A stretch of DNA of 64,000 nt from Desulfopila sp. IMCC35008 (GCF_010646885.2 NZ_CP050700.1:5710001-5774000), one strand, 5' to 3'. Counted from the first letter of the stretch, positions 51,864 to 61,656 are shown. Notes: generated by a model not told the origin, from the letters alone. Translations and numbers: made by a program.

Positions 51864-52766
51864 ATGCTTACGGGTATCCATATTCTCTTGACGTATAAGT
51901 GCACGCATAAATGTGATCATTGCTTTCTCTACTCTGGGCCGGACGTCCAGGGCACCATGACATTGCCGATGGTTCGCTCGGTACTTCAGCAAGCAAAAGA
52001 AATAGATACTGTGGAGTGGATATTTTTTGAAGGGGGAGAACCGTTTCTTTTTTATCCTTCACTCATAGAAGGAGTCAGGCTGGCCCGCAATCATGGGTTT
52101 AAAGTCGGGATAGTGACCAACTGTTACGGTGCGCTCTCAGAAGAAGATGCTGAAATCTGGCTTCAGCCACTTGCAGACCTGGGAGTATCATATTTGAGCG
52201 TGAGTGACGATGCATTCCACTATGAAGCTGAAAACAATCCTGCCAAAATCGGGTTGAAAGTTGCGGGTAAACTGGGAATCTCGACATCTTCAATAAGTAT
52301 TCAGGAGCCTACTATTGAATCCGGTTCAGATCATGATCAGCAAAAGGGAACGCCGATCATTGGTGGTGGTGTAAAGTTTAGAGGGAGAGCCGTGGAGAAA
52401 CTCACCCCCGGTCTTCCCGCAAAATCCAGGCACGAATTTATCCAGTGCCCATATGAAGATTTACGATCTCCTTCACGGGTCCATATAGATTGTTATGGTC
52501 ATGTGCATCTCTGCCAGGGAGTGGCCATGGGAAATATATGGAAAAAGCCCCTCTCATCTCTACTGCTTGAATATGATGCAGATGCACATCCAATATGCGG
52601 CCCATTGCTGAAGGGTGGTCCTGACTTACTCGCATATCAATACAATGTTGCAGTCGAGGATCAATATGTTGATGAGTGTCATTTGTGCTTCATCGCCCGT
52701 CGGGCTCTTGTCGATAGTTTTCCTGAGTATCTGACACCGAAACAAGTGTATGGTTTGCCAGATTAG
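51864..52766 (+). CDS. Radical SAM protein
   Basis: A 300-residue radical SAM enzyme. The cluster motif CTHKCDHC (CxxxCxxC) is at residues 13-20 and the SAM-binding FEGGEP near 55-60. C-terminal cysteines (CPYEDL, CYGHVHLCQG, CHLC) suggest a SPASM-like extra cluster. The substrate is unknown, and no peptide precursor is seen beside it. Start ATG 51864 gives the complete motif. Confidence 0.87.
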   Translation: MLTGIHILLTYKCTHKCDHCFLYSGPDVQGTMTLPMVRSVLQQAKEIDTVEWIFFEGGEPFLFYPSLIEGVRLARNHGFKVGIVTNCYGALSEEDAEIWLQPLADLGVSYLSVSDDAFHYEAENNPAKIGLKVAGKLGISTSSISIQEPTIESGSDHDQQKGTPIIGGGVKFRGRAVEKLTPGLPAKSRHEFIQCPYEDLRSPSRVHIDCYGHVHLCQGVAMGNIWKKPLSSLLLEYDADAHPICGPLLKGGPDLLAYQYNVAVEDQYVDECHLCFIARRALVDSFPEYLTPKQVYGLPD

Positions 52767-53216
52767 TGAGACCGTTAAGACTTGAAAAAACGAGATAGTT
52801 TCCATGCTAAAACTCAGCATTCTGTTCAAAATGAGAATCGATACGCTGAGATTGGAAAGAAGGGACGTTTGAGGATGGAAACCAGGATAGGAACCAGAGA
52901 GAAAGGATACTACAGGATCCTTGAAAAGGCAGGGAAGAAAGAGCTCAACAGAACACCTTGGCTCCAATTGCCTGAGTTAATATGTTGATTGTGTGGTAAG
53001 CTGCACAACTTTGGCAAGCTACACCGTGTCTGGTGACTACAGGAAAGGTTCACTGGCAAGAGCTCCAACTTCATGTTGCGGCTTTGTGGCCGACATCAGC
53101 CCTGTTTCGACACGATCAGGAAGTCGTGAGATTTCGAACCGATGAGGTGAATCTTCCGGCGGTAGGGTGGGGCGCTCCCTCCCGATTGGTTTAACAGGTA
53201 CAGACCACTATTTTCT
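52767..53216. other. Non-coding stretch between radical SAM gene and ppx
   Basis: About 450 bp. The one frame of 68 codons (52782-52988) is basic, without ribosome site or family, and is not called. No hairpin or repeat is supported. Confidence 0.5.
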
Positions 53217-54719
53217 ATGAATGATCAACAACAATCCCCACAATATTTGGCAGCTATCGATTTGGGCTCCAATAGTTTTCATCTGGTAGTTGCCCGCATT
53301 GAGGACGGTCACGTTCACATTCTTGATAAGATAAAGGAGATGGTGCGCCTGGGAGGCGGTCTTGACAGAAATGGCAGATTGTCAGAAGAAGCACGTATAC
53401 GTGCCCTTTCCTGTCTTGATCGTTTTGCCGAACGAGTGCAGAAATTACCTCTGGGCAGTGTGGTGGCCGTTGGAACAAATACCCTGCGTCAGGCAAAAAA
53501 TTCCCGTCAGTTTTTACAAAGTGCCAGTGAGGTTCTGGGCCACCCGATCTCAATTATTGGAGGAAAGGAGGAGGCTCGCCTGGTCTATCTTGGGGTCTCT
53601 CATTCCCTGGTGGATGAGGGGGGGAAACGGTTTGTGATGGATATTGGCGGAGGAAGCACGGAGCTGATTATTGGTGAAGGCTTCGAGCCTCGGCATCTAA
53701 GAAGCCTCAAGATGGGTTGCGTGAGTATAAGCCGCAACTTTTTTCGAAATGGAAAGCTTCATAAAAAGAATTGGGAAAAGGCGGGCATTGCCGCTCACCT
53801 GGAATTACGTCCTGTACGACGCCATTATCGAAAAGTTGGCTGGGGCTCTGCTACAGGGGCATCCGGAACAATCAGGGCTGCAGGAAGCATCCTGAAAGCG
53901 CTTGGGCTCGAGACCTATAATATCACCCTGGAGAGTTTAAAAGAAATCCGGAGCAGAATGATAGCAGCTGGAGATGTGGATAATCTTGATCTTCCCGGTT
54001 TAGACAGTGATCGGAAACCTGTTTTTGCAGGTGGGCTGGCCATCCTCATTGCCACCTTTGAGGCACTCAAAATTGAGACCATGCAGGTGTCAGAAGGGGC
54101 CTTGCGGGAAGGCCTGCTGTATGAGCGTTTGGGCCGAATTCGGAGTGAAGATACCCGTTTGAAAACAATTTCAAGTGTGCAGCAACGATTTCAAATCAGT
54201 CAGAAACATGCACGACGAGTGAGTTTAACTTCGCACCGTCTTTTAACCGCCTGTGAAAAAGCCTGGAATTTGCGACTGGAAGACGCCGAAATACTGCATT
54301 GGGCAAGCAGTCTTCATGAGATTGGCCTTGCAGTTTCATTGAGTGGATATCAGAAGCATGGCGCGTATCTCCTTGAACATGCCGATCTTCCGGGGTTTTC
54401 TTTAGAGGAACAGGACCGGATGAGTGTCCTGGTACGTTGCCATCGTAAGAAAATTTCAAAAAAATTCTTCAGGGGTTTATCGGAAAAGGATCAGAAGACC
54501 GCCTTGAGGCTTGCAATTCTTCTTCGTCTCGCCACTCTGCTCCATCGTTCCCGCAAAGACGAAACGGCGGTTCTGGAACAAGTGGTTGCCAATGAGAATA
54601 GTTTAACCCTCCAATTTGCCCAGTATGAGTTGATAAACCATCCCTTGCAACGAGCCAGCCTTGAGCAGGAAGCAGAGTATTTGAAAAATGTGGATTTTAA
54701 GCTCGAGTTTACGTCTTGA
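53217..54719 (+). CDS. ppx: Exopolyphosphatase/pppGpp phosphatase (Ppx/GppA)
   Basis: A 500-residue Ppx/GppA protein. The ASKHA fold begins with AAIDLGSNSFHLVVA (residues 12-26), followed by VGTNTLRQAKNS, the phosphate-binding VMDIGGGSTELIIGE near 140-154 and SEGALREGLLYERLG near 295-309. The C-terminal part is the HD-like domain (HWASSLHEIGLAVS near 361-374). It cleaves polyphosphate or pppGpp. The gene has no clear ribosome site. It stands alone with gaps on both sides. Confidence 0.93.
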   Translation: MNDQQQSPQYLAAIDLGSNSFHLVVARIEDGHVHILDKIKEMVRLGGGLDRNGRLSEEARIRALSCLDRFAERVQKLPLGSVVAVGTNTLRQAKNSRQFLQSASEVLGHPISIIGGKEEARLVYLGVSHSLVDEGGKRFVMDIGGGSTELIIGEGFEPRHLRSLKMGCVSISRNFFRNGKLHKKNWEKAGIAAHLELRPVRRHYRKVGWGSATGASGTIRAAGSILKALGLETYNITLESLKEIRSRMIAAGDVDNLDLPGLDSDRKPVFAGGLAILIATFEALKIETMQVSEGALREGLLYERLGRIRSEDTRLKTISSVQQRFQISQKHARRVSLTSHRLLTACEKAWNLRLEDAEILHWASSLHEIGLAVSLSGYQKHGAYLLEHADLPGFSLEEQDRMSVLVRCHRKKISKKFFRGLSEKDQKTALRLAILLRLATLLHRSRKDETAVLEQVVANENSLTLQFAQYELINHPLQRASLEQEAEYLKNVDFKLEFTS

Positions 54720-55430
54720 GCTGAAAGCGTTGCCTTACTTCGCTCTCCAAGTACGAGAGTCTCACCCTCATTTTAACAGGTAGAAGGGGCTGTTCCCGGG
54801 GACTTCATCCTTAAAAACAGTACCAATTTTGAACAATTTCCACATTCCATTGTAACAATTGCTTCAGCGCCCCAATCCTGTGTATTGTTTCCGGTACATT
54901 TTGTCTCTTATAATTTTAAGTGAGATAATCACTCGTCTGCTGCAATCTTCTCCACTCTCCAGGGTTAAGTAGTCTGCCTGCCAGCTGTTTCACCCTGACT
55001 TTTTATACGATCTCGATTCTGTTGTTAGTTTAGAGCCTATCATGCATTTGATGCATCTTCGACCCTGCTTGTATCGTGAATAAAAATATATGAAATATAA
55101 AAAAACTATCAGACAGCTGTAACCTTTTCTCTCTTTCGACGTTGTTTAGGTAACGTTTAATTTGCGGTAATGATCCTAAAATGATCAGGACGCTGACAAT
55201 TTGGTTTCATATTGCAAATCAAACTCTCTTTACACAGATATAGATCATCGTGTTGTCGCTATTCTCTCAGAATTATAAGGCATTGCATCTTTCGGGGTGC
55301 AGAAATATGGGGAAAGGTAAAAAAATCGGACAATGGAGGTACATGATACGTAAGGCAAGGTTTGTTGATGCTGTAATTACAAAAAAACAAGGTATGGCAG
55401 TCAACCTTGAAAACCCAAACAGGTGAATCA
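54720..55430. other. Non-coding stretch between ppx and the Gln-rich protein gene
   Basis: About 710 bp without a supported gene. Two minus-strand frames at 55259-55473 overlap each other and match nothing. The end of the stretch should hold the promoter of the following gene, but no clear -35/-10 pair was found. Confidence 0.5.
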
Positions 55431-55760
55431 ATGAAAAAAGTATACACAGCTGTACTGATTGGCTTAATGGCAAGCTTTACCCTCCCCGTATGGTCTCTGG
55501 CAGCAGATGGTGAATCACAGGAATGTAACCAAAACGAGGTTCAAACTCGGGAAAGGGAGACTATTCAGGAACGTGAAATGAAACAGGAGCGGCAGAATCA
55601 AACCACTTCTGCAGTGTCCAACCTGAAGTTTGAGAGTATCCTTCTTGCCGGTAACGGCGAGCAAAATCAAAACGACCGGGACCTTGATGGCGGTGGAGAA
55701 CCTGATCAAGATCAAACTCAAGATCAAACTCAAGATCAATTACAAACAAGAGACTGTTAA
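55431..55760 (+). CDS. Small secreted Gln/Asp-rich protein
   Basis: A 109-residue exported protein. ATG 55431 opens a good signal peptide (MKKVYTAVLIGLMASFTLPV, cleavage likely after SLAA); a frame from 55407 only adds polar residues. The mature part is hydrophilic, with a Glu/Arg/Gln stretch (TRERETIQEREMKQERQ), two cysteines far apart and three to four DQTQ repeats before the end. No family recognised. A strong terminator follows, so it is likely a single, well-expressed gene. Confidence 0.7.
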   Translation: MKKVYTAVLIGLMASFTLPVWSLAADGESQECNQNEVQTRERETIQEREMKQERQNQTTSAVSNLKFESILLAGNGEQNQNDRDLDGGGEPDQDQTQDQTQDQLQTRDC

Positions 55761-55817
55761 TCGACCTGAGGTTGTATAGACAAGGTCTTTCATAACCAGT
55801 GAAGGCTTTCTCCTTGA

Positions 55818-55853
55818 GGGAAAAGGTGGGTTTTCTCCCACCTTTTCCCTTTT
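55818..55853 (+). terminator. Strong Rho-independent terminator
   Basis: GGGAAAAGGTGGG (55818-55830) and CCCACCTTTTCCC (55837-55849) form a perfect 13-bp stem with a 6-nt loop, followed by TTTT. It ends the gene for the secreted Gln-rich protein. Confidence 0.92.
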
Positions 55854-55913
55854 ATTCGATTGTTCTCATTGAACCGATAATGGTTTTGTTCAATTTATAA
55901 AACAGGTGACAAT

Positions 55914-56966
55914 ATGAAAAGCTATGTTCTGACGGGTGTCTTGCTGGTCCCAATTTTGTGTATCTCCCAAAATTCACTTGGTGCTGCGCTCAGCCAGGAA
56001 GAACAGTTAGGGAAAATAATGTATCAGGATCAGGATTTTTCCTTTAATTCAACCCAATCATGCCAGACCTGCCATCACCGAACTGCGGGATTCGCAGATC
56101 CCACCAATGCAAGAGATCCAGAGAATACCGTTGTTTCAACAGGAGCCAATGGGTTCAGCCTTGGAGGGAGGAATGCACCTTCTGCAGCCTACGCGGGCTA
56201 CAGCCCTCCCCTGGAATATGATTCCACCTCTGGTGAATGGCGAGGTGGTCTTTTCTGGGATGGCAACGCAGACGGCCGTCGGCTTGGGGATCCTCTGGCC
56301 GAGCAGGCCCAGGGGCCGCCACTGAATCCTGTGGAAATGAATATGCCCGATAAAGAATCAGTTGTGAATGTTGTGCGGAACTCGGACTATCTCGCTTTAT
56401 TCTATGAAGTCAACGGACCAGGTTCATTAGAGGATGTTGATGCAGCATTTGATACAATTGCCAGGAACATTGCAACATATGAGCGATCACGGGACTTGGT
56501 ACGTTTTTCGTCACGATATGACCAGGATAGGCTGAATGGCCGTGAACGAAATGGTGAGCGACTCTATTTAGAGAAGTGTAGCAGTTGTCATGTGCAGGAT
56601 GAGATACCGGGAAAAGGACCACTGTTCACGAACTATGGGTATAGTAATATCGGAATCCCCCCAAACTGGTTAATATATCCAGGAGAAGACGACTTGGGGC
56701 TGGGGGTAACAGTAGGAGAATCCGCGCAAAATGGAAAATTTAAGGTTCCGACGCTGCGTAATGTAGAACTGTCTGCTCCTTATGGGCATAACGGCTATTT
56801 TCCAACTTTGCGAGACATCGTTTCTTTCAAAAATAGCAGGGATTCCGGGAATTGGCCTGAGCCGGAAGTCCCAGAGAACCTGTCAGAGGATATTGGTTCA
56901 CTCGGGCTGACCGAGAGTGAAATTGATGACCTGGTTGCTTTCCTCATGGCATTAACTGATCAATAG
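55914..56966 (+). CDS. Di-haem cytochrome c peroxidase (MauG/CcpA family)
   Basis: A 350-residue periplasmic protein with a signal peptide (residues 1-23). It has two c-type haem motifs, CQTCH near residues 49-53 and CSSCH near 222-226, the order and spacing of bacterial di-haem peroxidases. The C-terminus has FKVPTLRNVELSAPYGHNGYF, the family's typical ending. It would reduce hydrogen peroxide with electrons from c-type cytochromes. It follows the terminator by 61 bp and stands alone. Confidence 0.93.
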   Translation: MKSYVLTGVLLVPILCISQNSLGAALSQEEQLGKIMYQDQDFSFNSTQSCQTCHHRTAGFADPTNARDPENTVVSTGANGFSLGGRNAPSAAYAGYSPPLEYDSTSGEWRGGLFWDGNADGRRLGDPLAEQAQGPPLNPVEMNMPDKESVVNVVRNSDYLALFYEVNGPGSLEDVDAAFDTIARNIATYERSRDLVRFSSRYDQDRLNGRERNGERLYLEKCSSCHVQDEIPGKGPLFTNYGYSNIGIPPNWLIYPGEDDLGLGVTVGESAQNGKFKVPTLRNVELSAPYGHNGYFPTLRDIVSFKNSRDSGNWPEPEVPENLSEDIGSLGLTESEIDDLVAFLMALTDQ

Positions 56967-57407
56967 ATAGTGGACTAGTGTCAGCAATGCTGCTGTTGAG
57001 GCCATGTGGAGTGAGATATAGAGCATGGCAGGAGTGGGAGCAGAAAGTTGAGGGAGCTGGAAATACCGGAGACCTTGGTCACGTTATAAAAGGGACGAAC
57101 AACCGGCTCGTGTAATCTCCAAAAGGCAGGATTGTTTTGCAGGGAAGGGCGGAGGGGCAAAAATACTGCCGTGCATACCTCCGCCACTTTAAAGAGCTCT
57201 GATAGTGGTTGAAAAGCAGAGTATTTCAAATTTTTCTGTTCCTTTGACGAAAGGCGGCCTGGGCCACCATAGGTGATCATGCGACTTTCATTGAAGTCGA
57301 TGACGTCATCTCCCACAAGGTTTCTCTTCTGGCTATAGACGACATTCATGGTTGTTTAGCATTTTGTCGTGTAAATAGTGCATCAGAAGAATAACAAAGG
57401 AGGATTA
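56967..57407. other. Non-coding stretch after the peroxidase gene
   Basis: About 440 bp. One minus-strand frame (56981-57349, 122 codons) lacks a ribosome site and a recognisable family; it could be decayed coding sequence but is not called. Confidence 0.45.
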
Positions 57408-57959
57408 ATGGACAACGAATTTACCCTCATCCCGTTTACCGCTCCAGCTACGGGTATTAAAGGGGTGAGCGGCACTGTTCGGCGACAAAACGGTTGCCTT
57501 ATCATAACCTATCGGCTGACTGGCAATATCGAGTCGATCAGTATGCCTCTGCCACAGGCACCTCCCGCTCGTCGAGACGGACTGTGGAAGGGAAGCTGTT
57601 TCGAATGTTTTGTGCAAGCAGTTGGTCATGACGACTACCATGAAATAAACCTCGCACCCAATGGTGACTGGAATGTGTATCATTTCACGAAGTACCGGGC
57701 CGGGATGGCTGAGGAGTCGGCGATCGACCGTATTGAGTCGGCGGTTTTCGTTGAGCGGGAGAGTGCCACCATTCGTTGCCGTATTGCTCTGGATAAATGC
57801 TATCCGGTATCGTCATTAATGCAGGTGGGGATAAGTTGTATTCTTCTTCATCGTTCAGGTACACCCAGCCATTGGGCCTTGAAACATTTGGGATCGAAGC
57901 CGGATTTTCATGATTCCCGGGCGTTTTGTATCAGCTTGCTGAATGAAAGGAGTTTGTAG
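57408..57959 (+). CDS. DOMON-like domain protein
   Basis: A 183-residue beta-rich protein of the DOMON-like type found in bacteria. Visible are an IKGVSGTVRRQNGCLIITYR strand pair, the WKGSCFECFV block, EINLAPNGDWNVYHFTKYR near residues 82-100 and a C-terminal HWALKHLGSKPDFH. DOMON domains bind haem or sugars; ligand unknown here. ATG 57408 follows an AGGAGG ribosome site. A short ORF starts immediately after its stop. Confidence 0.85.
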   Translation: MDNEFTLIPFTAPATGIKGVSGTVRRQNGCLIITYRLTGNIESISMPLPQAPPARRDGLWKGSCFECFVQAVGHDDYHEINLAPNGDWNVYHFTKYRAGMAEESAIDRIESAVFVERESATIRCRIALDKCYPVSSLMQVGISCILLHRSGTPSHWALKHLGSKPDFHDSRAFCISLLNERSL

Positions 57960-58118
57960 ATGGAGAGGAGCGTTTTCGAGAGTTTTCGATTTCATCTCGA
58001 TTTCCTGCATCACAAAATGCTACAATGGTGTAACAAGTGGTGTACGAACAGTACCTCAGATGAGGACCTTGCTCCATTGTTTGTCTGGAATCTGGCTGTT
58101 GAGGCAACAGTGGGCTGA
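57960..58118 (+). CDS. Small ORF coupled to the DOMON-like gene
   Basis: A 52-codon frame (MERSVFESFRFHLDF at the start, LAVEATVG at the end) begins at the base after the DOMON-like stop and has AAGGAG 7-8 bp upstream. Composition is mixed, with aromatic residues and two cysteines (WCNKWC). No family recognised. The ribosome site and the coupling argue for a real gene; the lack of conservation data argues against certainty. Confidence 0.45.
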   Translation: MERSVFESFRFHLDFLHHKMLQWCNKWCTNSTSDEDLAPLFVWNLAVEATVG

Positions 58119-58148
58119 ATAACGCTTTTTTTCGCTAAGGTAAAATGA

Positions 58149-58415
58149 GTGAACGATATCAGATGGCATATTAATGATGACTGGCAGGATCTGGATCCTG
58201 AGGTCGGCGATCTTGTTCTTTGTCATTGTTCAGATAGTTTCGATTACTCGGTCAATTTTATTGTCACAGAACTAGGCGATGATGATTGGGAGGGGACTGT
58301 TGAAGGGGTTTTCGACATGAATGAAAAAGGGATAATTATTCCAAATCACAGTCTTGAAGGCCAAATATTGTTTTTACCAAGGCATGTTATGCAGAAAGTT
58401 GTAAAGAAGAAATAG
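58149..58415 (+). CDS. Unknown 88-residue acidic protein
   Basis: A small soluble, acidic protein starting at GTG 58149 with a TAAGG ribosome site. Segments IRWHINDDWQDLDPEVGDLV and DWEGTVEGVFDMNEKGIIIP suggest an all-beta fold, and the C-terminus is basic (QKVVKKK). No family recognised. Codon structure looks real. It lies 30 bp after the small ORF and may form one unit with the DOMON-like gene. Confidence 0.6.
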   Translation: MNDIRWHINDDWQDLDPEVGDLVLCHCSDSFDYSVNFIVTELGDDDWEGTVEGVFDMNEKGIIIPNHSLEGQILFLPRHVMQKVVKKK

Positions 58416-59262
58416 GAGTCATATTTCGAGATTTTCAGTCCCTGGATATACCACGAAACAGAAGTATCCGGTCCAATAGACACCATGAGCGGACCCATTC
58501 CTTCCTAATCCAAGTGTAGACGGTGCTTGGCTTCACTACTCCATGATGAACAGGCTTTATTGCGGATTCGGGAGACAGATTATAGACCGCCTAATATGAC
58601 CGAAGCGTTCATCAGTAGAGTGAAAGGTCTTCAGGATGTCCCGGAATGGCTTAATTATGACCCGGAAGGTTAAGGTCTTTCAACCTCGTCCCGTGGCATG
58701 CGATAAGAAGACTTGTCTGACAGTGAAGAGAAATTCGATATTGGCAGCGACATTTGTGAGCTACACAGGAAATATGTGATTACTTACATCATGATGTAGA
58801 AACTCAAGGTACCGGCAGCAGGCCTTACTGAATTCTCATGGAGGTCTTGCTGCAGGCTCAAGCATATCCCTTTTACGATATCTTTATGTAACCACCCTCC
58901 AGGTTGGCGACTTTTCGAACTACTTTATCTCCTATAAAAGAAGGTGGCGGTATAAAATAGGGGAGGAATCATATTTCGGAAGCGTTGGTAAAAGCATAAA
59001 AACCTCTATCCTGTAATCTTCGGAATATGCGTGAGCAACGGGCCATCCGGGAGGTATCGTATGCGGGGGGAGAACGATCCGTTATTCTTAAAATTTTGAG
59101 AAGAGGTGTCCAGCAAACCTATACGGTTTAACCGACCAGGTAGGTCGGATCAATGAAAGGTGTGGAACCGTGCTTCAGCCTTTACTTTCGTAACGAGAGT
59201 ATTTCGGGTATACAGAATTCCAATGTGACTTTAAAAAACGGTGGAAACAGGGAATACCCTCA
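58416..59262. other. Gene-poor stretch with a possible gene remnant
   Basis: About 850 bp without an intact gene. Apart from the possible remnant at 58536-58673 there is a short CCGACC/GGTCGG hairpin near 59132-59150. Stop codons are frequent in all frames. Confidence 0.45.
58536..58673 (+). pseudogene. Possible 3' remnant of an unidentified gene
   Basis: A frame without a start reads LLHDEQALLRIRETDY, then RPPNMTEAFISRVKGLQ and DVPEWLNYDPEG before a stop. Amino-acid composition looks like real protein, but no family is recognised and no ribosome site or start lies before it. It may be the tail of a gene lost from this gap. Confidence 0.3.
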
Positions 59263-59643
59263 ATGAAAATTTTTTCGGATTCTTTCAGGCGGACACTACT
59301 CAAGATCGGAGCGTGTATTTGCATCGTGCTCGGGATTATTGGTGCTGTTCTGCCGGTTATCCCAACAACCCCGTTTTTGATTCTGGCAACAATTTTGAGT
59401 TATAATTCCTCACCACGGATCAGGCAGTGGCTGCTTGATCATCCGGTATTTGGTGACACCATTCAGAGGTATCTTGAAAATCGTTCCATCACTGTCACTG
59501 TTCTGCGTCGAGCTCTTATCACCCTCTGGGCTGGCCTGACGATAAGTATATGCCTTATGGGAAGTTTTTGGATCGGGATAGTACTCCTGCTTACAGGCGG
59601 CCTTGTGACTCTCTACCTGTTACGTCTGCCCAGATGCAAATGA
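59263..59643 (+). CDS. ybaN: YbaN-family (DUF454) membrane protein
   Basis: A 126-residue inner-membrane protein of the YbaN/DUF454 family: IGACICIVLGIIGAVLPVIP then TTPFLILATIL (the family's PTTPFLLLA signature near residues 34-45), SSPRIRQWLLDHPVFG and two more hydrophobic segments at the end. Function unknown. It is preceded by an ACAGGGA ribosome site. Confidence 0.9.
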   Translation: MKIFSDSFRRTLLKIGACICIVLGIIGAVLPVIPTTPFLILATILSYNSSPRIRQWLLDHPVFGDTIQRYLENRSITVTVLRRALITLWAGLTISICLMGSFWIGIVLLLTGGLVTLYLLRLPRCK

Positions 59644-59682
59644 AGGGCAGAGCTGGCATTTTTCGATAACCCCAAAGGGCGT

Positions 59683-60363
59683 TCAGGTATTTTGCGGGCT
59701 AACCTGCTGAGGCCTCAGCAAAGACACTATCATGTCGTAAACCGGCTCCGGCATCGCATACAGGGCGTAGGTCAGCCACTCGTAATGGATTGATATCCAT
59801 AAGTTGGCAAGTGTTGTTTTCGGTGTAGACCGATCATAAGGGAATGGTATCAACGAGACCTGTATCTCTTCATTGGTTGGGGCAATATACTCTTTAAACC
59901 TGTAGAGATGAAAAGCTGAGCTGATCACCCCAATGGTTTTCCAATTCTTTTGTTCTATCAGTTGTAACGCATCAGCCCAGTTTCCTCTTGTATCAAAAGA
60001 GTTACCATCGGCATACACATGTACGGGGGAGATACCTTTTTGCACCAGGTATTCCTTCATCAAGTCCGCACCGACTATATTCTCGGTAGGTCTCGAACCG
60101 CCAACACACAGGTAGTTGTCTATAGAGAGATCGTTGTGCAGTGATAAGGCGAAATTGAGACGTTTAAGGGTCTCCGGTCCAAGCCCTTTGTAATTATTTG
60201 TGAAATCACCCATCAAGATCACAACAGCATGGAGGTCTGTCAATTTCGTAAAAGACTTTGTTTTTTTTATTATGTAGGCCGACCAGATAAATGAGCAAAG
60301 CAGGTCGATGACGAGAAAGACGAGGAGCCACTTAAAAGCTTTGGTAAGATGAGGGGGCGACAT
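59683..60363 (-). CDS. YdcF/SanA-family (DUF218) membrane-anchored protein
   Basis: A ~226-residue DUF218 protein with one N-terminal membrane segment (WLLVFLVIDLLCSFIWSAY). The family core is AVVILMGDFTNN, then LCVGGSRPTENIVGADLMKE, ADGNSFDTRGNWADAL and VISSAFHLYRFKEY. Members such as SanA and ElyC act in envelope integrity or polysaccharide metabolism. The start at 60363 gives the usual short cytoplasmic end; upstream in-frame starts at 60447 (ATG) and 60474 (TTG) would add a cysteine-containing stretch and are less likely. Confidence 0.82.
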   Translation of the reverse strand: MSPPHLTKAFKWLLVFLVIDLLCSFIWSAYIIKKTKSFTKLTDLHAVVILMGDFTNNYKGLGPETLKRLNFALSLHNDLSIDNYLCVGGSRPTENIVGADLMKEYLVQKGISPVHVYADGNSFDTRGNWADALQLIEQKNWKTIGVISSAFHLYRFKEYIAPTNEEIQVSLIPFPYDRSTPKTTLANLWISIHYEWLTYALYAMPEPVYDMIVSLLRPQQVSPQNT

Positions 60364-60693
60364 TCTATAATGATTTGTTGCTGTTTGGTTACGTAAAAAG
60401 TGAAACCACCTGTTGGTATCCTGGCCACAGTCCGGTATCGAAATCATAACAATAACCAGCTCTTTTGTATACAAGGGACGATCCCTGCTTGCAGGTTATT
60501 GAGTATGGCCCTCTTTACAGGCCTTGATTCTACCACTTTGTAGTTCTTGTATGATACCCTGTTGTCTCTTAATTAATTTCATTGATATCAGTTGGAAATG
60601 GCTTTAAATTGAAGTGATTATATTGAGAAATTCGGGTTATTCCGGAAAAGGATATCGATCTAGCTGCATCAACTTTTATAGAGGGAGGTACAG

Positions 60694-61656
60694 ATGTCAT
60701 CCCCTAAAACTGTTGGCCTGGTACTTGGTTGTGGGGCTTCTCGTGGCTGGGCCCATATCGGTGCCATTGAAGCATTTGAGGAAGCCAATATCCCAATTGA
60801 TTTAATAGCCGGTTGCAGTGTTGGTGCTTATGTCGGAGCGCTATACGCGAGTGGGAAACTTGGCAGTCTCAAGGAATTCCTGTTGCGAATGGATGGCAAA
60901 AAGATCTTTTCTTACCTCGATGTTGTGTTCCCCCGGTCAGGACTTTTGAATGGTTCAAAGCGTGTGCGAGAGCTGTTCTCCATGCACACCGATAAAAGAA
61001 CGTTCGAAGATCTTGACATCCCACTGGTAATGGTTGCTACTGATCTTGAAAGAGGGGAGAAGGTTGTCCTGAAGTCGGGAGATCTTGTCGAGGCCCTCAG
61101 GGCCACAATGTCCTACCCCGGATTGTTTTCACCAAAATTCATTAAAGGACGCTGGTTGGTAGACGGTGGTGTGGTCGATCCTGTTCCCGTGGGGCTGGCA
61201 CGAGCAATGGGGGCGGGCATCGTTATAGCTGTGGATCTCAACAGCAGGATCGTTTCACACAACACTCCCACCACCACAACAATAAGAGGTGGGAAGGAAC
61301 AACCAGCCTTGCCGGAAAAATACAAAATGTCCAATCAACTTATCGAAAAGATGATGCATTTTTATGAGCGTTTCGACGAATCGGATACGAATAGAAAAAC
61401 GATTGGTCCCGAGCAGATCCGGAGTTCCTCCGCGACACCGGATATTGTTGAAACAATCATGACGTCCATCGGTATTATGCAGGAGCGAATGACCCGTATT
61501 AATATGGCGGTAGACCGGCCGGACATTCTTATTCAGCCACGCCTTGGAGAGCTGAAAATGATGAACTTTGATCGTGTTGAACACGCCATTGAGGAGGGGT
61601 ATATCGGGGTGAAAGAGAAGCTTGAGGATATCAAGATTCTGCTGGGGACTGTTTGA
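60694..61656 (+). CDS. rssA: Patatin-like phospholipase (RssA type)
   Basis: A 320-residue patatin-fold esterase. Oxyanion loop GCGASRGWAHIG lies near residues 12-23, the nucleophile Ser42 in GCSVG (40-44), and the catalytic Asp in DGGVVDPVP near 157-165. The catalytic dyad is complete. RssA-type proteins are soluble or membrane-associated lipases of unknown substrate. ATG 60694 follows a GGAGG ribosome site. The C-terminus is charged and helical. Confidence 0.92.
   Translation: MSSPKTVGLVLGCGASRGWAHIGAIEAFEEANIPIDLIAGCSVGAYVGALYASGKLGSLKEFLLRMDGKKIFSYLDVVFPRSGLLNGSKRVRELFSMHTDKRTFEDLDIPLVMVATDLERGEKVVLKSGDLVEALRATMSYPGLFSPKFIKGRWLVDGGVVDPVPVGLARAMGAGIVIAVDLNSRIVSHNTPTTTTIRGGKEQPALPEKYKMSNQLIEKMMHFYERFDESDTNRKTIGPEQIRSSSATPDIVETIMTSIGIMQERMTRINMAVDRPDILIQPRLGELKMMNFDRVEHAIEEGYIGVKEKLEDIKILLGTV

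Noticed and set aside
52782..52988. 68-codon basic frame between the radical SAM gene and ppx
   Set aside because: No ribosome site or family; it was also considered as a RiPP precursor, but it has no conserved leader or core pattern.
55259..55473. Two minus-strand frames before the Gln-rich protein gene
   Set aside because: They overlap the start of a gene with a clear signal peptide and match nothing.
56981..57349. 122-codon minus-strand frame after the peroxidase gene
   Set aside because: No ribosome site, no recognised domain; composition does not look clearly coding.
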